Assembly: GCF_013304385.1 (NCBI RefSeq)
Contig: NZ_JAAITU010000009.1
Location: forward strand, 1 to 64,000
Source: Blautia glucerasea
Lineage (GTDB): Bacteria > Bacillota > Clostridia > Lachnospirales > Lachnospiraceae
Length of the DNA stretch: 64,000 nucleotides
Reading direction: 5' to 3'
In this document: positions 46,862-55,665 of the stretch, piece after piece
How the letters are laid out: every line of letters begins with the position of its first letter
How positions within the stretch are numbered: position 1 is the first letter of the stretch
The notes under the pieces: generated by a model
The model's database searches: none
Told to the model about the DNA's origin: nothing
The model's input: only the letters and a program-made list of their open reading frames with translations
Program-made: the position numbers and the translations under genes

Positions 46862-47764
46862 TTATTTTACACTGGCAAAATAAGCCAGAGCTCCACCGAT
46901 CACACCACTGGTCTGAGTATGCTCAGGGAAAATAAACTGAATATCCTCTGCCGGATAAGGATGTCTGCAGCGTATTCTGATCTGCTCAAGAAGCCTTTCC
47001 ATAGGGAAGTCCTTCATGATCATCACACCGCCTGCCATTAATACATAGTCCGGATCCAGAATCGTGATCTCTGTACTGATAGGATAAGACAAAATATCTA
47101 TATATTCCTGGATCACCGGATCATCTCCGTGTTTTGTGAAAATATCATCGATCACTGTATCCGGGAAATATTCCGCCCTTATTTCCTGCAGATGCTTGCC
47201 TGAACAATGAAGTTCACTACATTCTTTGCCGCCGCATCCACACTGTCCATGGGCACCTCTAAGTGGAATATGACCAAGCTCTCCTGCAACCCCATGCTTT
47301 CCGCAATGAAGACTGCCATTTATATACACGGCATTTCCAAAGCCAGTGCCAAGATACATACCAAGAATGGTTTTGTCACGATCAGGATCAATATCAAAAT
47401 TCTTGATATCATTCATCAGGAGATAGTTCACATCCCTGTCTACAAACACCGGCATCTGAAGGGCATCTCTTAAAAGATGTCCCAGATCCATGTTCTCAAG
47501 ACCTTTCAGGTTTGGAGAAGAATAGATAAAACTCTTATCCTTGCTTACTGCTGACGGAACTCCGATAGTGATAGCCAACTCTTCTTTATTCAGCTGATAT
47601 GTATCCATATATCTGAGTATCTCGTTTTTTAGATTTTCAACTGCATTATCGGATACCAGAGAACCACTGGATTTCTTTTCAAAATGTTCCAGATTTCCAT
47701 TGTGATCCACAACTCCGAACCGCAGGTTGGTTCCTCCGATGTCAATTCCGATTACTTTTTTCAT
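46862..47764 (-). CDS. alsK: ROK family kinase, allose kinase-like
   Basis: A 300-residue ROK kinase. The N-terminal phosphate motif is GIDIGGTNLRFGV. GVAGELGHIPL is followed by a Cys cluster (CGCGGKECSELHCSG) for zinc. VSKDKSFIYSSPNL and the catalytic RDVNYLLMND region resemble E. coli AlsK (recalled from memory). It is encoded directly downstream of an AlsE-like epimerase. Together they would phosphorylate D-allose and interconvert allulose-6-P and fructose-6-P. Sugar specificity is inferred from the neighbour. Confidence 0.8.
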   Translation of the reverse strand: MKKVIGIDIGGTNLRFGVVDHNGNLEHFEKKSSGSLVSDNAVENLKNEILRYMDTYQLNKEELAITIGVPSAVSKDKSFIYSSPNLKGLENMDLGHLLRDALQMPVFVDRDVNYLLMNDIKNFDIDPDRDKTILGMYLGTGFGNAVYINGSLHCGKHGVAGELGHIPLRGAHGQCGCGGKECSELHCSGKHLQEIRAEYFPDTVIDDIFTKHGDDPVIQEYIDILSYPISTEITILDPDYVLMAGGVMIMKDFPMERLLEQIRIRCRHPYPAEDIQFIFPEHTQTSGVIGGALAYFASVK

Positions 47765-47779
47765 AGATTTCTCCTGTCC

Positions 47780-48457
47780 TCAGGCATTCACTTCCTGATT
47801 GAAGTCTGCGATCATCTTATCCCAGGCTGTTTCCAGATTGGAATCCAGTCCAAACAATCCTGTAGAACCTACAACGAACACTTCTGTTCCAGCTTCCGTC
47901 AGCTGCTTGAAGGTTCTCTTATTGCAGGATCCGTCTACCTCGATCAGATAATGATATCCATTTTCTTCCTTCAACTGTTTCAGTTCCCGGATCTTGTCTA
48001 ACATTTCCGGGATGAATGGCTGTCCGGAAAACCCAGGATCAACGCTCATTACTGTGATCTTGTCCAGCTTGTGGATGTAGTGCTTAATATAAGATACCGG
48101 TGTTGCAGGATTCAGTACAACGCCAGCCTTGCATCCATTATCATGAATCTTGTTGATGATACGAAATGCTTCGGAATTGATAGTCTCAGCATGAGGGCAG
48201 ATAAAGCCTGCACCGGCTTTTGCCAAAGGTTCAATAAAATCATCCGGTGTAGTTACCATCAGATGACAATCCAGCGGAATGTCACAGATGGGATGAATCG
48301 CTTTTACAAAATCCGGGGACAGAGTAATATTTTTAACAAAATGTCCATCCATGATATCTACATGATAAAAGTCTGCACGTTTATTCAGAATCTGGATCTG
48401 CTCTTTGATATTAAGAAGATCCATACACATTAATGAAGGATTAAACATTGGTTTCAT
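47780..48457 (-). CDS. alsE: D-allulose-6-phosphate 3-epimerase-like
   Basis: A 225-residue TIM-barrel epimerase of the ribulose-phosphate 3-epimerase family. It is closer to E. coli AlsE than to Rpe: SLMCMDLLNIKEQI, HVDIMDGHFVKNITLSP, LDCHLMVTTPDDF, ITVMSVDPGFSGQPF and IEVDGSCN all match the pattern I recall for AlsE. AAGGAGAG lies upstream. It is the first intact gene after a sigma-A promoter and palindromic operator, but between them only fragments of transporter genes remain. Confidence 0.87.
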   Translation of the reverse strand: MKPMFNPSLMCMDLLNIKEQIQILNKRADFYHVDIMDGHFVKNITLSPDFVKAIHPICDIPLDCHLMVTTPDDFIEPLAKAGAGFICPHAETINSEAFRIINKIHDNGCKAGVVLNPATPVSYIKHYIHKLDKITVMSVDPGFSGQPFIPEMLDKIRELKQLKEENGYHYLIEVDGSCNKRTFKQLTEAGTEVFVVGSTGLFGLDSNLETAWDKMIADFNQEVNA

Positions 48458-48538
48458 TTTTTTCTCTCCTTAAGCCAAAAACTGTAACTTTATTTGAATT
48501 TGTAACATGATCCGGGTGTGAAAACACCTGAATCCAGA

Positions 48539-48658
48539 TTATTTCTTACTTACTACGAAATGGTCGATTGCAACAGAGATAATGATCAGAGCACCCATTA
48601 CAACTCCCGGGATCTTACCTTTATCACCCATAAAGCTTGTTCCACTGATGATGGAAGC
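48539..48658 (-). pseudogene. C-terminal remnant of a sugar ABC permease
   Basis: Thirty-nine codons and a stop read ASIISGTSFMGDKGKI..., then PGVVMGALIIISVAIDHF..., the typical end of RbsC/AlsC-type permeases. The rest of the gene is missing. It lies directly behind an ATPase remnant in another frame. It is a deletion scar of the operon upstream of alsE. Confidence 0.7.
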
Positions 48659-48660
48659 TT

Positions 48661-48735
48661 GCCTACGAAAAGGTTTTCTAAAATAGATAACTCGTTAATT
48701 ACACTTAATTCCTGGCAAATAATACTGATGCAACC
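48661..48735 (-). pseudogene. Internal remnant of a sugar ABC transporter ATPase
   Basis: About 25 codons read GCISIICQELSVINELSI..., then LENLFVG. This fits the Q-loop region of RbsA/AlsA-type ATPases (IIYQELSVINELSVLEN-like). No start codon, Walker A or signature motif remains, and the fragment is joined to the permease remnant by a deletion. Confidence 0.65.
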
Positions 48736-48837
48736 TTCATAGAAATCTTAGTAAAGTCTCCATATTACCATTTTTCTCTGTTATTATAAAGTGAACGTGC
48801 TCCTTTCCTGTATATTTTTTATAATTTGTAACATATT

Positions 48838-48906
48838 TCAAATGTTTTTGCACATATTTGTTAAGTAAAGGATTACACGAATGATGGACAACTTCTTTTC
48901 ATTCAT
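48838..48906 (-). CDS. Possible 22-codon leader or 5' remnant
   Basis: MNEKKLSIIRVILYLTNM... then stop, with GGTGG eight bases upstream. It follows the operator directly. It may be the first codons of the lost first gene of the operon, or nothing; it is listed because it is the only start site behind this promoter. Confidence 0.25.
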   Translation of the reverse strand: MNEKKLSIIRVILYLTNMCKNI

Positions 48907-48928
48907 AGTATTAACCACCTTATTTTTC

Positions 48929-48950
48929 GTTGCGTAAACCTTTACGTAAC
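48929..48950. promoter_or_regulatory. Palindromic operator upstream of the alsE remnant operon
   Basis: A 22-bp near-perfect palindrome with arms GTTGCGTAAA and TTTACGTAAC around a central CC. Nine of ten arm positions pair. It sits right after the -10 box, so a repressor (LacI-family-like in symmetry) would block transcription. The repressor gene is not in the window. Confidence 0.55.
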
Positions 48951-48960
48951 TTATGATGTA

Positions 48961-48989
48961 ATCATAATACCCGTGTTATGATTTGTCAA
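48961..48989 (-). promoter_or_regulatory. Sigma-A promoter for the alsE operon
   Basis: On minus: TTGACA (48984-48989), a 17-bp spacer, TATGAT (48961-48966). Start is expected about 7 bp past the -10. This is one of the best promoter matches in the window. Confidence 0.75.
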
Positions 48990-49099
48990 TATACCTTTTA
49001 TCATTTCGTCAGTTTCGCTTATTTGAAGCATTATTTTTATGCACATTTCACAACACGCAAACAGAGCTGCTTCCTCAGCCCTGGAAACAGCCCTGCTTT

Positions 49100-49225
49100 T
49101 CAAGAATGCCTCGGCATTCTTGCTGCGAGGTGCGCGTCATGCAATTGCATGACATACTTCTCCTGCGCACCTCTGCAATCCTGCCGGAGGCTATATCAGC
49201 CGGGGGATTGACTCCCAGCTGATAT
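49100..49225. repeat. Structured repeat, copy B (98 bp plus tail)
   Basis: 49100-49197 is identical to copy A (18687-18784). The extra tail to 49225 contains an inverted repeat with ATATCAG / CTGATAT that also occurs at 13324-13367. It lies just past the stop of the surface protein gene at 49242 and may serve as its transcript end. The rest of the gap between alsE (48457) and this repeat holds the transporter remnants, promoter and operator listed separately. Confidence 0.85.
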
Positions 49226-49241
49226 AATATTTGAGAAAGAG

Positions 49242-51119
49242 TTATTTACGGATAACCTTAATATCCTTTGTGATCTTTGCAGCCTTTAAGTACTTTTTGT
49301 ATGCTTTGTATTTTGCTTTTGGAACGTAGATCTTTGCTCCCTTCTTCACCTTACGGAAGGCATTTACCTCAATCTTCTTCACTGCTTTGGATCTGATGGT
49401 GATCTTCTTCAGGTTTCTGCAGCCCTCAAAAGCCTGTCGTCCGATCTTTGTGATCTTCGCTCCTATTGTTACCTGAGTAAGCTTCGTATTATTTCTGAAT
49501 GCTTTTGCATTGATAGACGTAACCTGATATGTATAGCTGCCAAGCTTTACATATGCAGGAATGGTGATCTTTTTCTCTGTTTTCTTTACAGGACGCATTA
49601 CCGTTACAGTCTTTTTGGAAGCTGTGGATGCTGTCACCTTGTAGATCAGCCCTTTTACCTTATGTTGGCTTCCCTTCTTAGGAAGAGCAGGCGCAGCTGT
49701 AGGTGTTGATGTCTGTGCATTTCCCGGTGTTACACTTTGCTCCGGTGCCTTGGTAGGTGTTGGTGCTGTACTAGGCGTCGGTGCTTCTGATGGCAACGGT
49801 GCTGTGCTTGGCGTCGGTGCTTCTGACGGCAATGGTGCTGTGCTAGGCATCGGCTCAGTACCACCAGACCACTTGGCATACAGATCTGTAATATAATCAG
49901 ACCGAGTGGTCCAGAACGGGATCTTCCAGTCAGCATGTCCGGTCGTATCATAAGTCCGGTCATCCTGGAAGCCGTAGAACTTCTGGCTGAAATTCTCGTC
50001 CAGGTACCAGCCCTCAAACTGATATCCAGCCCTCACCGGGGTAAAACTCACATCCGTATATTTATACGGATAGGTAGAATCCTTATCCCGATCCACTTCG
50101 CTGATCCAGGTATCCAATCCGTTCACTGTGCCGCCGTTCCCATGGAATACAGCGGTATAGCCCTTATTAAAGCTGAACCAGAAATCTCTGTTTTGAGAAT
50201 TGTTGTCATCGGCAAATAGAGCAAAATATCCAGGCCAGTATTCAAACACATAATAGGTCTGTCCATTTTCCTGTTCCTTCACAGCCTTTTCCCCAAACAG
50301 AGAGTGTCCCCCATTATAAGAGCCTATTGCAGCACAATGATTTCCTTCTTTTACAGGTGCCCAGATCTTTACTGTACGAGGTTCCAGAGTTGCTACCGTA
50401 TATGTGGATGGATTGTTTTTCCCCTGAAGCGTACCTCCATCCAGATCATAGGTGATATCGCACTCTGGATCAAAAATCTTCAAATACATGGATTCCCGCC
50501 GAAAATTATAAGTCCTGATCGTTTGTCCTGTCAGATTATTTTTTTCATCCAGCAGACCACTTGTAGACTGCCCATCCGTCAGATAGGCCAGCCCCTGTCC
50601 ATTACCGTAGATCTGGATCACTTTGTCTGTGTTATTCTTAAAGCCTGTGATCACTTCTATGGAACTGCCCTGCTGATTGTAAACCTTGCCTGTAACAAAC
50701 TCCAGACCCTGCAGCACATTATTCAGCCTGTCATTCTCAATACCTGACTTATACCCATCTGTAGGAAGCCCAGAAATATAGGAAGCGGTGTAGGGTCCTG
50801 TTTTCATACTTTCCTTGGTATAATAAAAATATTTCTCTACATCCATGGATACTACCTGCGTAATGTGCTCAGGTTCGCCACTGGTCTGAGACACATCCTT
50901 CCTGCCTTCCATCTTCACGGTATCCCCCGGCATAATCGGACCACAATAAAAGTCATTTTCTCTTGTAACTGTTTCTGTTGCATTTACCTGGCACGTGGTA
51001 CCTTCTGTACATATGAGATCCCTTGCTGCTGCCGGAACCTGGGTCAGCATCACTGCTGCTGCCGCTGTTCCCAAAACCACTGCCAGCCTGTGCAGCCATC
51101 TTCCTTTTTTCATTCTCAA
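49242..51119 (-). CDS. Secreted LRR/InlB-repeat surface protein
   Basis: A 625-residue protein. It has a signal peptide (LHRLAVVLGTAAAAVMLTQ), an uncharacterised beta-rich domain, a Listeria-Bacteroides (Flg_new/InlB B) repeat at ~330-415 (PVRAGYQFEGWYLDE, LYAKW), a Pro-Ser-Thr linker (PLPSEAPTPSTAP), and C-terminal BspA-type leucine-rich repeats (~500-625; AKAFRNNTKLTQVTIG, QAFEGCRNLKKI). The start is TTG at 51119, eight bases after GGAGGG; an ATG at 51113 is 14 bases away and less likely. It is a probable cell-envelope or host-contact protein, monocistronic. Confidence 0.86.
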   Translation of the reverse strand: MRMKKGRWLHRLAVVLGTAAAAVMLTQVPAAARDLICTEGTTCQVNATETVTRENDFYCGPIMPGDTVKMEGRKDVSQTSGEPEHITQVVSMDVEKYFYYTKESMKTGPYTASYISGLPTDGYKSGIENDRLNNVLQGLEFVTGKVYNQQGSSIEVITGFKNNTDKVIQIYGNGQGLAYLTDGQSTSGLLDEKNNLTGQTIRTYNFRRESMYLKIFDPECDITYDLDGGTLQGKNNPSTYTVATLEPRTVKIWAPVKEGNHCAAIGSYNGGHSLFGEKAVKEQENGQTYYVFEYWPGYFALFADDNNSQNRDFWFSFNKGYTAVFHGNGGTVNGLDTWISEVDRDKDSTYPYKYTDVSFTPVRAGYQFEGWYLDENFSQKFYGFQDDRTYDTTGHADWKIPFWTTRSDYITDLYAKWSGGTEPMPSTAPLPSEAPTPSTAPLPSEAPTPSTAPTPTKAPEQSVTPGNAQTSTPTAAPALPKKGSQHKVKGLIYKVTASTASKKTVTVMRPVKKTEKKITIPAYVKLGSYTYQVTSINAKAFRNNTKLTQVTIGAKITKIGRQAFEGCRNLKKITIRSKAVKKIEVNAFRKVKKGAKIYVPKAKYKAYKKYLKAAKITKDIKVIRK

Positions 51120-51236
51120 TAATCATACCCTCCTTTTCCTTCAGTCAGTCTTTTCTCTATTTTACTATATATTTTCTTATAAATTATGATATTTCCGATT
51201 TTGTCATTGCCAAAACCGGAAAACTCCCTTAAACGC

Positions 51237-51270
51237 CAAAAAGAGCTGCCACGTTTTCATGCAGCAGCTC
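51237..51270 (-). terminator. Terminator of the pst operon
   Basis: On minus: GAGCTGC ... GCAGCTC followed by TTTTT. It lies 60 bp past the phoU stop, ending the pstSCAB-phoU transcript. Confidence 0.8.
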
Positions 51271-51329
51271 CCTATAGGGGATAGGGTCAAAACCCTTAAC
51301 AAATTATAGACAGATAGTTGCTTCATGAA

Positions 51330-52019
51330 TTATTTCATAAAAGCAGCCATCTCTTTTTCAAAATCATACTCATGCTCGTTATTTCTGTGCTCTCCTGTAA
51401 TGGCAAACTCCACCCATTCAGCAATATTCACGGCATGATCACCAATCCTCTCAAAATATTTTGCAGTCATAAGAATATCCAGACCAGTACGCGCATCAAG
51501 CTTTTTTCCGTAGATCTGATCCGCCAGATTCTCCTTGATCTCATTGAAAGCATTGTCCACAATGTCATCACTGTTGATCACATATCTGCTCTTTTTAAGA
51601 TCCATGTCCACAAAAGCTTCAATGCTTCCCTGAACCATATGTACCGTAGCATCTGCGATTCCTGCAATATCTGCGGACACCTTTACTGCTGCAGTATCCA
51701 TATGAAGCGCCAGATCAGCAATATCTGCAGCCTGATCTCCGATTCTTTCCATATCTGCCACCATACGAAGTGCAGCTGAGATCCGCCGAAGATCTCCGGC
51801 AACCGGCTGCTGAAGAAGCAGCAGCTTCATGCATTGTCCTTCAATCTCACGCTCTTTTGCGTCAATATCCCGATCCGTTTCAAATACCTGACGGACGACC
51901 TGATCCCCGCCTCCACGAACAGCTTCTGCGGAAAGAGTAATCGCCTGTTCGCACAGATTTCCAATTGCGATCATCTGTGCATGCAATTCTTCCAGCTTTC
52001 TTTCAAAATGCGTTCCCAT
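51330..52019 (-). CDS. phoU: Phosphate transport regulator PhoU
   Basis: A 229-residue all-helical protein with two repeated three-helix PhoU domains. Metal/contact motifs are visible as DMERIGDQAADIAD and FERIGDHAVNIAEW. PhoU links Pst transport activity to PhoR signalling and prevents phosphate overload. It is the last gene of the pst operon, 5 bp after pstB; its ribosome site is weak, which suggests coupling. Confidence 0.95.
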   Translation of the reverse strand: MGTHFERKLEELHAQMIAIGNLCEQAITLSAEAVRGGGDQVVRQVFETDRDIDAKEREIEGQCMKLLLLQQPVAGDLRRISAALRMVADMERIGDQAADIADLALHMDTAAVKVSADIAGIADATVHMVQGSIEAFVDMDLKKSRYVINSDDIVDNAFNEIKENLADQIYGKKLDARTGLDILMTAKYFERIGDHAVNIAEWVEFAITGEHRNNEHEYDFEKEMAAFMK

Positions 52020-52024
52020 AGTCT

Positions 52025-52783
52025 TTAACCAAACCTTCCTGTAATATAGTCCTCTGTTCTCTTATCCTGAGGCATGGAAAACAGCTTCTGTGTCTTGGCA
52101 AACTCTACCACTTCGCCTAATAAGAAGAATCCTGTTTTGTCGGAAATTCTGGTTGCCTGCTGCATATTATGTGTAACGATCACAATGGTATAGTCCTTCT
52201 TTAATTCCATTGCCAGTTCCTCAATCCTTGAAGTAGAAATAGGATCCAGCGCAGAAGTAGGCTCATCCATAAGAAGAACTTCCGGCTGCACTGCCAGAGC
52301 TCTTGCAATGCAAAGACGCTGCTGCTGGCCGCCGGACATCCCCAGTGCGCTCTTTTTCAATCTGTCCTTAACCTCGTCCCAGATTGCTGCATCACGCAGG
52401 GATTTTTCCACAATCTCATCCAGCTTTGCCTTGGAACGGATCCCATGTGTTCTTGGTCCATAGGCAATATTATCGTAAATACTCATAGGGAATGGATTGG
52501 GCTTCTGGAAAACCATACCTACTCTTTTTCGCAGCAGATTCACATCCATATCTCCGTAAATATCCTGTCCATCCAGTTCTACTTTTCCTGTGATCTTACA
52601 TCCTTCTACCAGATCATTCATCCTGTTCAGGGACTTTAACAACGTAGATTTTCCACAGCCGCTGGGGCCGATAAATGCGGTTATTTCCTTCTCAGGTATT
52701 TCCATATTGATATTCTTTAACGCATGGAAATTGCCATAATGCAGATCCATATTACTGATCTGGATTTTCGTTTTTTCACTCAT
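52025..52783 (-). CDS. pstB: Phosphate ABC transporter ATPase PstB
   Basis: A 252-residue ATPase. Walker A is [19 protein letters not shown], the signature [14 protein letters not shown], Walker [14 protein letters not shown], and the switch His is in [11 protein letters not shown]. It powers phosphate uptake through PstA-PstC. It follows pstA by 4 bp. Confidence 0.97.
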   Translation of the reverse strand: MSEKTKIQISNMDLHYGNFHALKNINMEIPEKEITAFIGPSGCGKSTLLKSLNRMNDLVEGCKITGKVELDGQDIYGDMDVNLLRKRVGMVFQKPNPFPMSIYDNIAYGPRTHGIRSKAKLDEIVEKSLRDAAIWDEVKDRLKKSALGMSGGQQQRLCIARALAVQPEVLLMDEPTSALDPISTSRIEELAMELKKDYTIVIVTHNMQQATRISDKTGFFLLGEVVEFAKTQKLFSMPQDKRTEDYITGRFG

Positions 52784-52787
52784 AAAA

Positions 52788-53672
52788 TTATCCTTTCGCT
52801 ATCCTTTTTGCCACACGGCCGGACAGCCAGTTAATAAGCATTACAAAGAACAAAATGATCACAGCCGTTGCTGCTGCCTGGTTCATGTGCAGACCTTCAC
52901 AGGAAAGTACATACATATGAAGAGCCAGAGTACGTCCTGAGCCCATCAGGCTGTCCGGAATTTTCGGAAGTGTACCGGAGGTATAGATCAGCGCAGCTGT
53001 CTCACCAACTACTCTTCCTACTGCAAGGATCACACCTGCCAGGATCCCTGGAACTGCAGAAGGAAGTACAATAGTAAATATCGTCCGAAGCTTTCCTGCA
53101 CCAAGGCCAAAACTGGCTTCCCGGTAGGAATCAGGAACTGATTTTAATGCTTCCTCTGATGTACGCATGATCAGTGGAAGGATCATGATCACCATCGTAA
53201 ATGCACCTGCAAGCAGGGACATTTTCCACTTCAATGCTGTTACAAAAAACAGCATACCAAACAGACCAAATACAATGGATGGAATACCTGAAAGTGTTTC
53301 TGCCGTAATACGGATCACATTCACAAGGCGGCTTCCTTTTTTTGCATATTCTACCAGATAGATTGCTGCAAAAATTCCCAGTGGTGCAGCAATTGCCAAT
53401 GATACGATTGTCATGATAAAGGTATTGATCAGCGCCGGAACAAGTGAAACATTATCGGATGTATATGTGAAGGAAAACAGATCCTTATTCAGATAAGGAA
53501 CTCCTTTTACCAGTATATATGCGATCAGGAATAATAACACTGCAAAGGTTATACCTGCTGCCAGGATCGTTAAAAATTTCAGGATTTTTGATCCAATATA
53601 TTTAGGTTTTGCTGGCTTCGTCCTTGTATAAGCCATAGAACCTCCTATCGTCATTGCTGCATCACCCTTCAT
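52788..53672 (-). CDS. pstA: Phosphate ABC transporter permease PstA
   Basis: A 294-residue permease with about six membrane helices and the EAA coupling loop ([20 protein letters not shown]). An N-terminal extension of ~30 residues precedes helix 1. The start at 53672 overlaps the end of pstC and has AGGAGG six bases upstream. Confidence 0.95.
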   Translation of the reverse strand: MKGDAAMTIGGSMAYTRTKPAKPKYIGSKILKFLTILAAGITFAVLLFLIAYILVKGVPYLNKDLFSFTYTSDNVSLVPALINTFIMTIVSLAIAAPLGIFAAIYLVEYAKKGSRLVNVIRITAETLSGIPSIVFGLFGMLFFVTALKWKMSLLAGAFTMVIMILPLIMRTSEEALKSVPDSYREASFGLGAGKLRTIFTIVLPSAVPGILAGVILAVGRVVGETAALIYTSGTLPKIPDSLMGSGRTLALHMYVLSCEGLHMNQAAATAVIILFFVMLINWLSGRVAKRIAKG

Positions 53673-54519
53673 TTTCGCTCCTCCTGTTCAGCAGAGAAAG
53701 ACTGAGATTTATGATCAGAATAAATACAAACAACACAACAGCCGTTGCGATCAGTGCCTGTCTGTGCAATCCGGTTGCATACCCCATATCTGTTACAATA
53801 TTCATTGTCATTGTACGCACACCTTTCAGCAATCCTTTTGGCATTCTGGGCTGATTTCCGGCGATCATTACCACTGCCATGGTTTCTCCGATGGCACGGC
53901 CGATCCCCAGTACAATACCTGCCAGGATTCCTGATTTTGCCGCCGGAAGCATAACCGCATATATGCTTCTTTCTTTTGTAGCTCCAAGGGCAAGCGACCC
54001 TTCATAATAGCTTTCCGGTACCCCCCGGATGGCTGCTTCTGTCACACCTACAATGGTAGGTAGGATCATGATCCCAAGCAGAATAATTGCAGCCAGCATG
54101 CTGGCTCCAGGTCCGCCGAATACGTCCCGGATCAAAGGAACGATCAGTACAAGTCCAAAAAATCCATATACGATGGATGGGATTCCGGCCATCAATTCAA
54201 TCCCTGATTTCAAAACACCATAAATCCTTTTGGGACAATATCTGGCCATAAATACGGATGTTAAAACCGCAATAGGAACTCCTACCAGAATTGCTCCACC
54301 AGTAACATAAATGCTGGCAACGATCATTGGAAGGATTCCGAATTTGTTGTTAGAAGGTTTCCATTCCTGTCCAAACAGAAACTTTAATGGTCCGATCTGT
54401 TCAATGGTAGGGAGTCCATTGGCAAACAAAAAAATACAGATCAGAAGTACTGCCAGAACAGAAGTGCATGCAGCGATCAGAAATACCATCTTCATGCCTT
54501 TTTCTTTTACTCGATTCAT
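53662..54519 (-). CDS. pstC: Phosphate ABC transporter permease PstC
   Basis: A 285-residue permease with about six membrane helices and the EAA loop (EGSLALGATKERSIYAVMLP). AGGTG precedes the start. It lies 103 bp downstream of the permuted pstS gene. It forms the membrane channel with PstA. Confidence 0.95.
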   Translation of the reverse strand: MNRVKEKGMKMVFLIAACTSVLAVLLICIFLFANGLPTIEQIGPLKFLFGQEWKPSNNKFGILPMIVASIYVTGGAILVGVPIAVLTSVFMARYCPKRIYGVLKSGIELMAGIPSIVYGFFGLVLIVPLIRDVFGGPGASMLAAIILLGIMILPTIVGVTEAAIRGVPESYYEGSLALGATKERSIYAVMLPAAKSGILAGIVLGIGRAIGETMAVVMIAGNQPRMPKGLLKGVRTMTMNIVTDMGYATGLHRQALIATAVVLFVFILIINLSLSLLNRRSENEG

Positions 54520-54622
54520 AAATACACCTGTCTTTTTTAATAGATACAGTTACATGTTACAACGCCGATGCCCTGTTATTTCCAAAGCACCGACGCCGTT
54601 TCGCTTGTGATATCAAGGATTT

Positions 54623-55480
54623 TTATTTCGCCAGATCATCCCAGGTAGTTGTCTCGCCTGTGAAAATGGATTTTACCTGATCGCTGGTAAGCTCATCTAC
54701 ATCATTGTCTTTGTTTACGATTACTGCAATACCATCTCTTGCGATTTCCTGTGCAGTAAGACCATCTTTCTCCTCATCTTTCAGATCACGGGATGCCATA
54801 CCAATGTCACAGATACCTTCTTTTGCAGATGTGATACCTGTTGTGGAATCGCTCTGCTGTACCTCTACTGTTACGTCTTTGTTTGCTGCCTGATAAGCCT
54901 CAGCAAGTTTCTCCATTACTGGTGTTACAGAAGAAGATCCTGCTACAACAACTTTTCCGGATGGTGCTGCGCTCTCATAAGCTTTAGCTTCTGCATCTAC
55001 TTTAATGTATCCATTATCCTCGATGATCTGCTGTCCGTCTGCGCTCATAATGTAGTTAATAAAATCCTGAGCTGCATCACTTACAGAATCGCCTGTAATG
55101 ATGTTGAACGGACGAGATACTTTGTAAGAACCGTCAGATACATTCTCTACGCTGGCTTCTGCACCATCGATCTTTACAGCCTTTACTGTGTCATCCAGGG
55201 ATCCAAGAGAAATGTATCCGATTGCATTCTCATCACCAGCAACGGTTGTCATCATAACAGATGTGCTGTTTGTGATGCTTGCTTCCTCTGTAGTCATATC
55301 TACCTTCTCATCACCCTGTTTTTCTTCTATTCCGAACAGTTCGATAAATGCGCCTCTTGTACCGGAACCATCCTCACGGGATACAACGGTGATATCTCCG
55401 CTTGCTGCGCTTACTGTACCTGCAAATGCTGTAGCTCCTAATACTGCTGCTGTTAAAACTGCTGCAATTTTTTTCTTCAT
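54623..55480 (-). CDS. pstS: Circularly permuted phosphate-binding protein PstS
   Basis: A 285-residue phosphate-binding protein, first gene of the pst operon. After a signal peptide (~1-26; AVLGATAFAGTVSAAS) comes the half that is normally C-terminal: SREDGSGTR (34-42), GYISLGSLDDTVKAVKIDG, SRPFNIITG. A linker (~161-174) leads to the half that is normally N-terminal: GSSSVTPVMEKLAEAY (181-196), QQSDSTTG (208-215), DIGMASRDLKDEEK (225-238), and the protein ends at IFTGETTTWDDLAK. Usual PstS has the order SSSVTP ... DIGMASR ... IFTG..TW ... SREDGSGTR. All phosphate-contact motifs remain, so binding is probably kept. There is no lipobox Cys; the only Cys is C224. AGAGGAG lies upstream. Confidence 0.92.
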   Translation of the reverse strand: MKKKIAAVLTAAVLGATAFAGTVSAASGDITVVSREDGSGTRGAFIELFGIEEKQGDEKVDMTTEEASITNSTSVMMTTVAGDENAIGYISLGSLDDTVKAVKIDGAEASVENVSDGSYKVSRPFNIITGDSVSDAAQDFINYIMSADGQQIIEDNGYIKVDAEAKAYESAAPSGKVVVAGSSSVTPVMEKLAEAYQAANKDVTVEVQQSDSTTGITSAKEGICDIGMASRDLKDEEKDGLTAQEIARDGIAVIVNKDNDVDELTSDQVKSIFTGETTTWDDLAK

Positions 55481-55562
55481 GATAATCTTTCTCCTCTTTC
55501 TTGATTCGCTTTATTTAATTTTTCCTGTTGCCTCATTTACAGGTGCTATTGTAGATGCCCTT

Positions 55563-55602
55563 TGTAAAAGGAAAAAGCGTAGTTTTGTTAAAAACATGTA
55601 AA
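55563..55602 (-). promoter_or_regulatory. Candidate Pho box upstream of pstS
   Basis: On minus TTTACA (55597-55602) and TTAACA (55586-55591) are spaced with 11-bp period, as in PhoP half-site tandems, and a third TTTACA lies at 55563-55568 (23 bp away). It is consistent with phosphate-starvation control of the pst operon. A match by eye only. Confidence 0.5.
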
Positions 55603-55665
55603 AGAAATTGAGAGAAAGTAAAGTTCTGTGTTTGTACGCTTGCAGAGGAATCTCCTTCAGAGCAT

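Noticed and set aside
48978-49211. Small plus-strand frames ending in ECLGILAARCASCNCMTY, also seen at 18358-19035
   Set aside because: The similarity comes from the identical 98-bp structured repeat; the frames have different starts and no ribosome sites.
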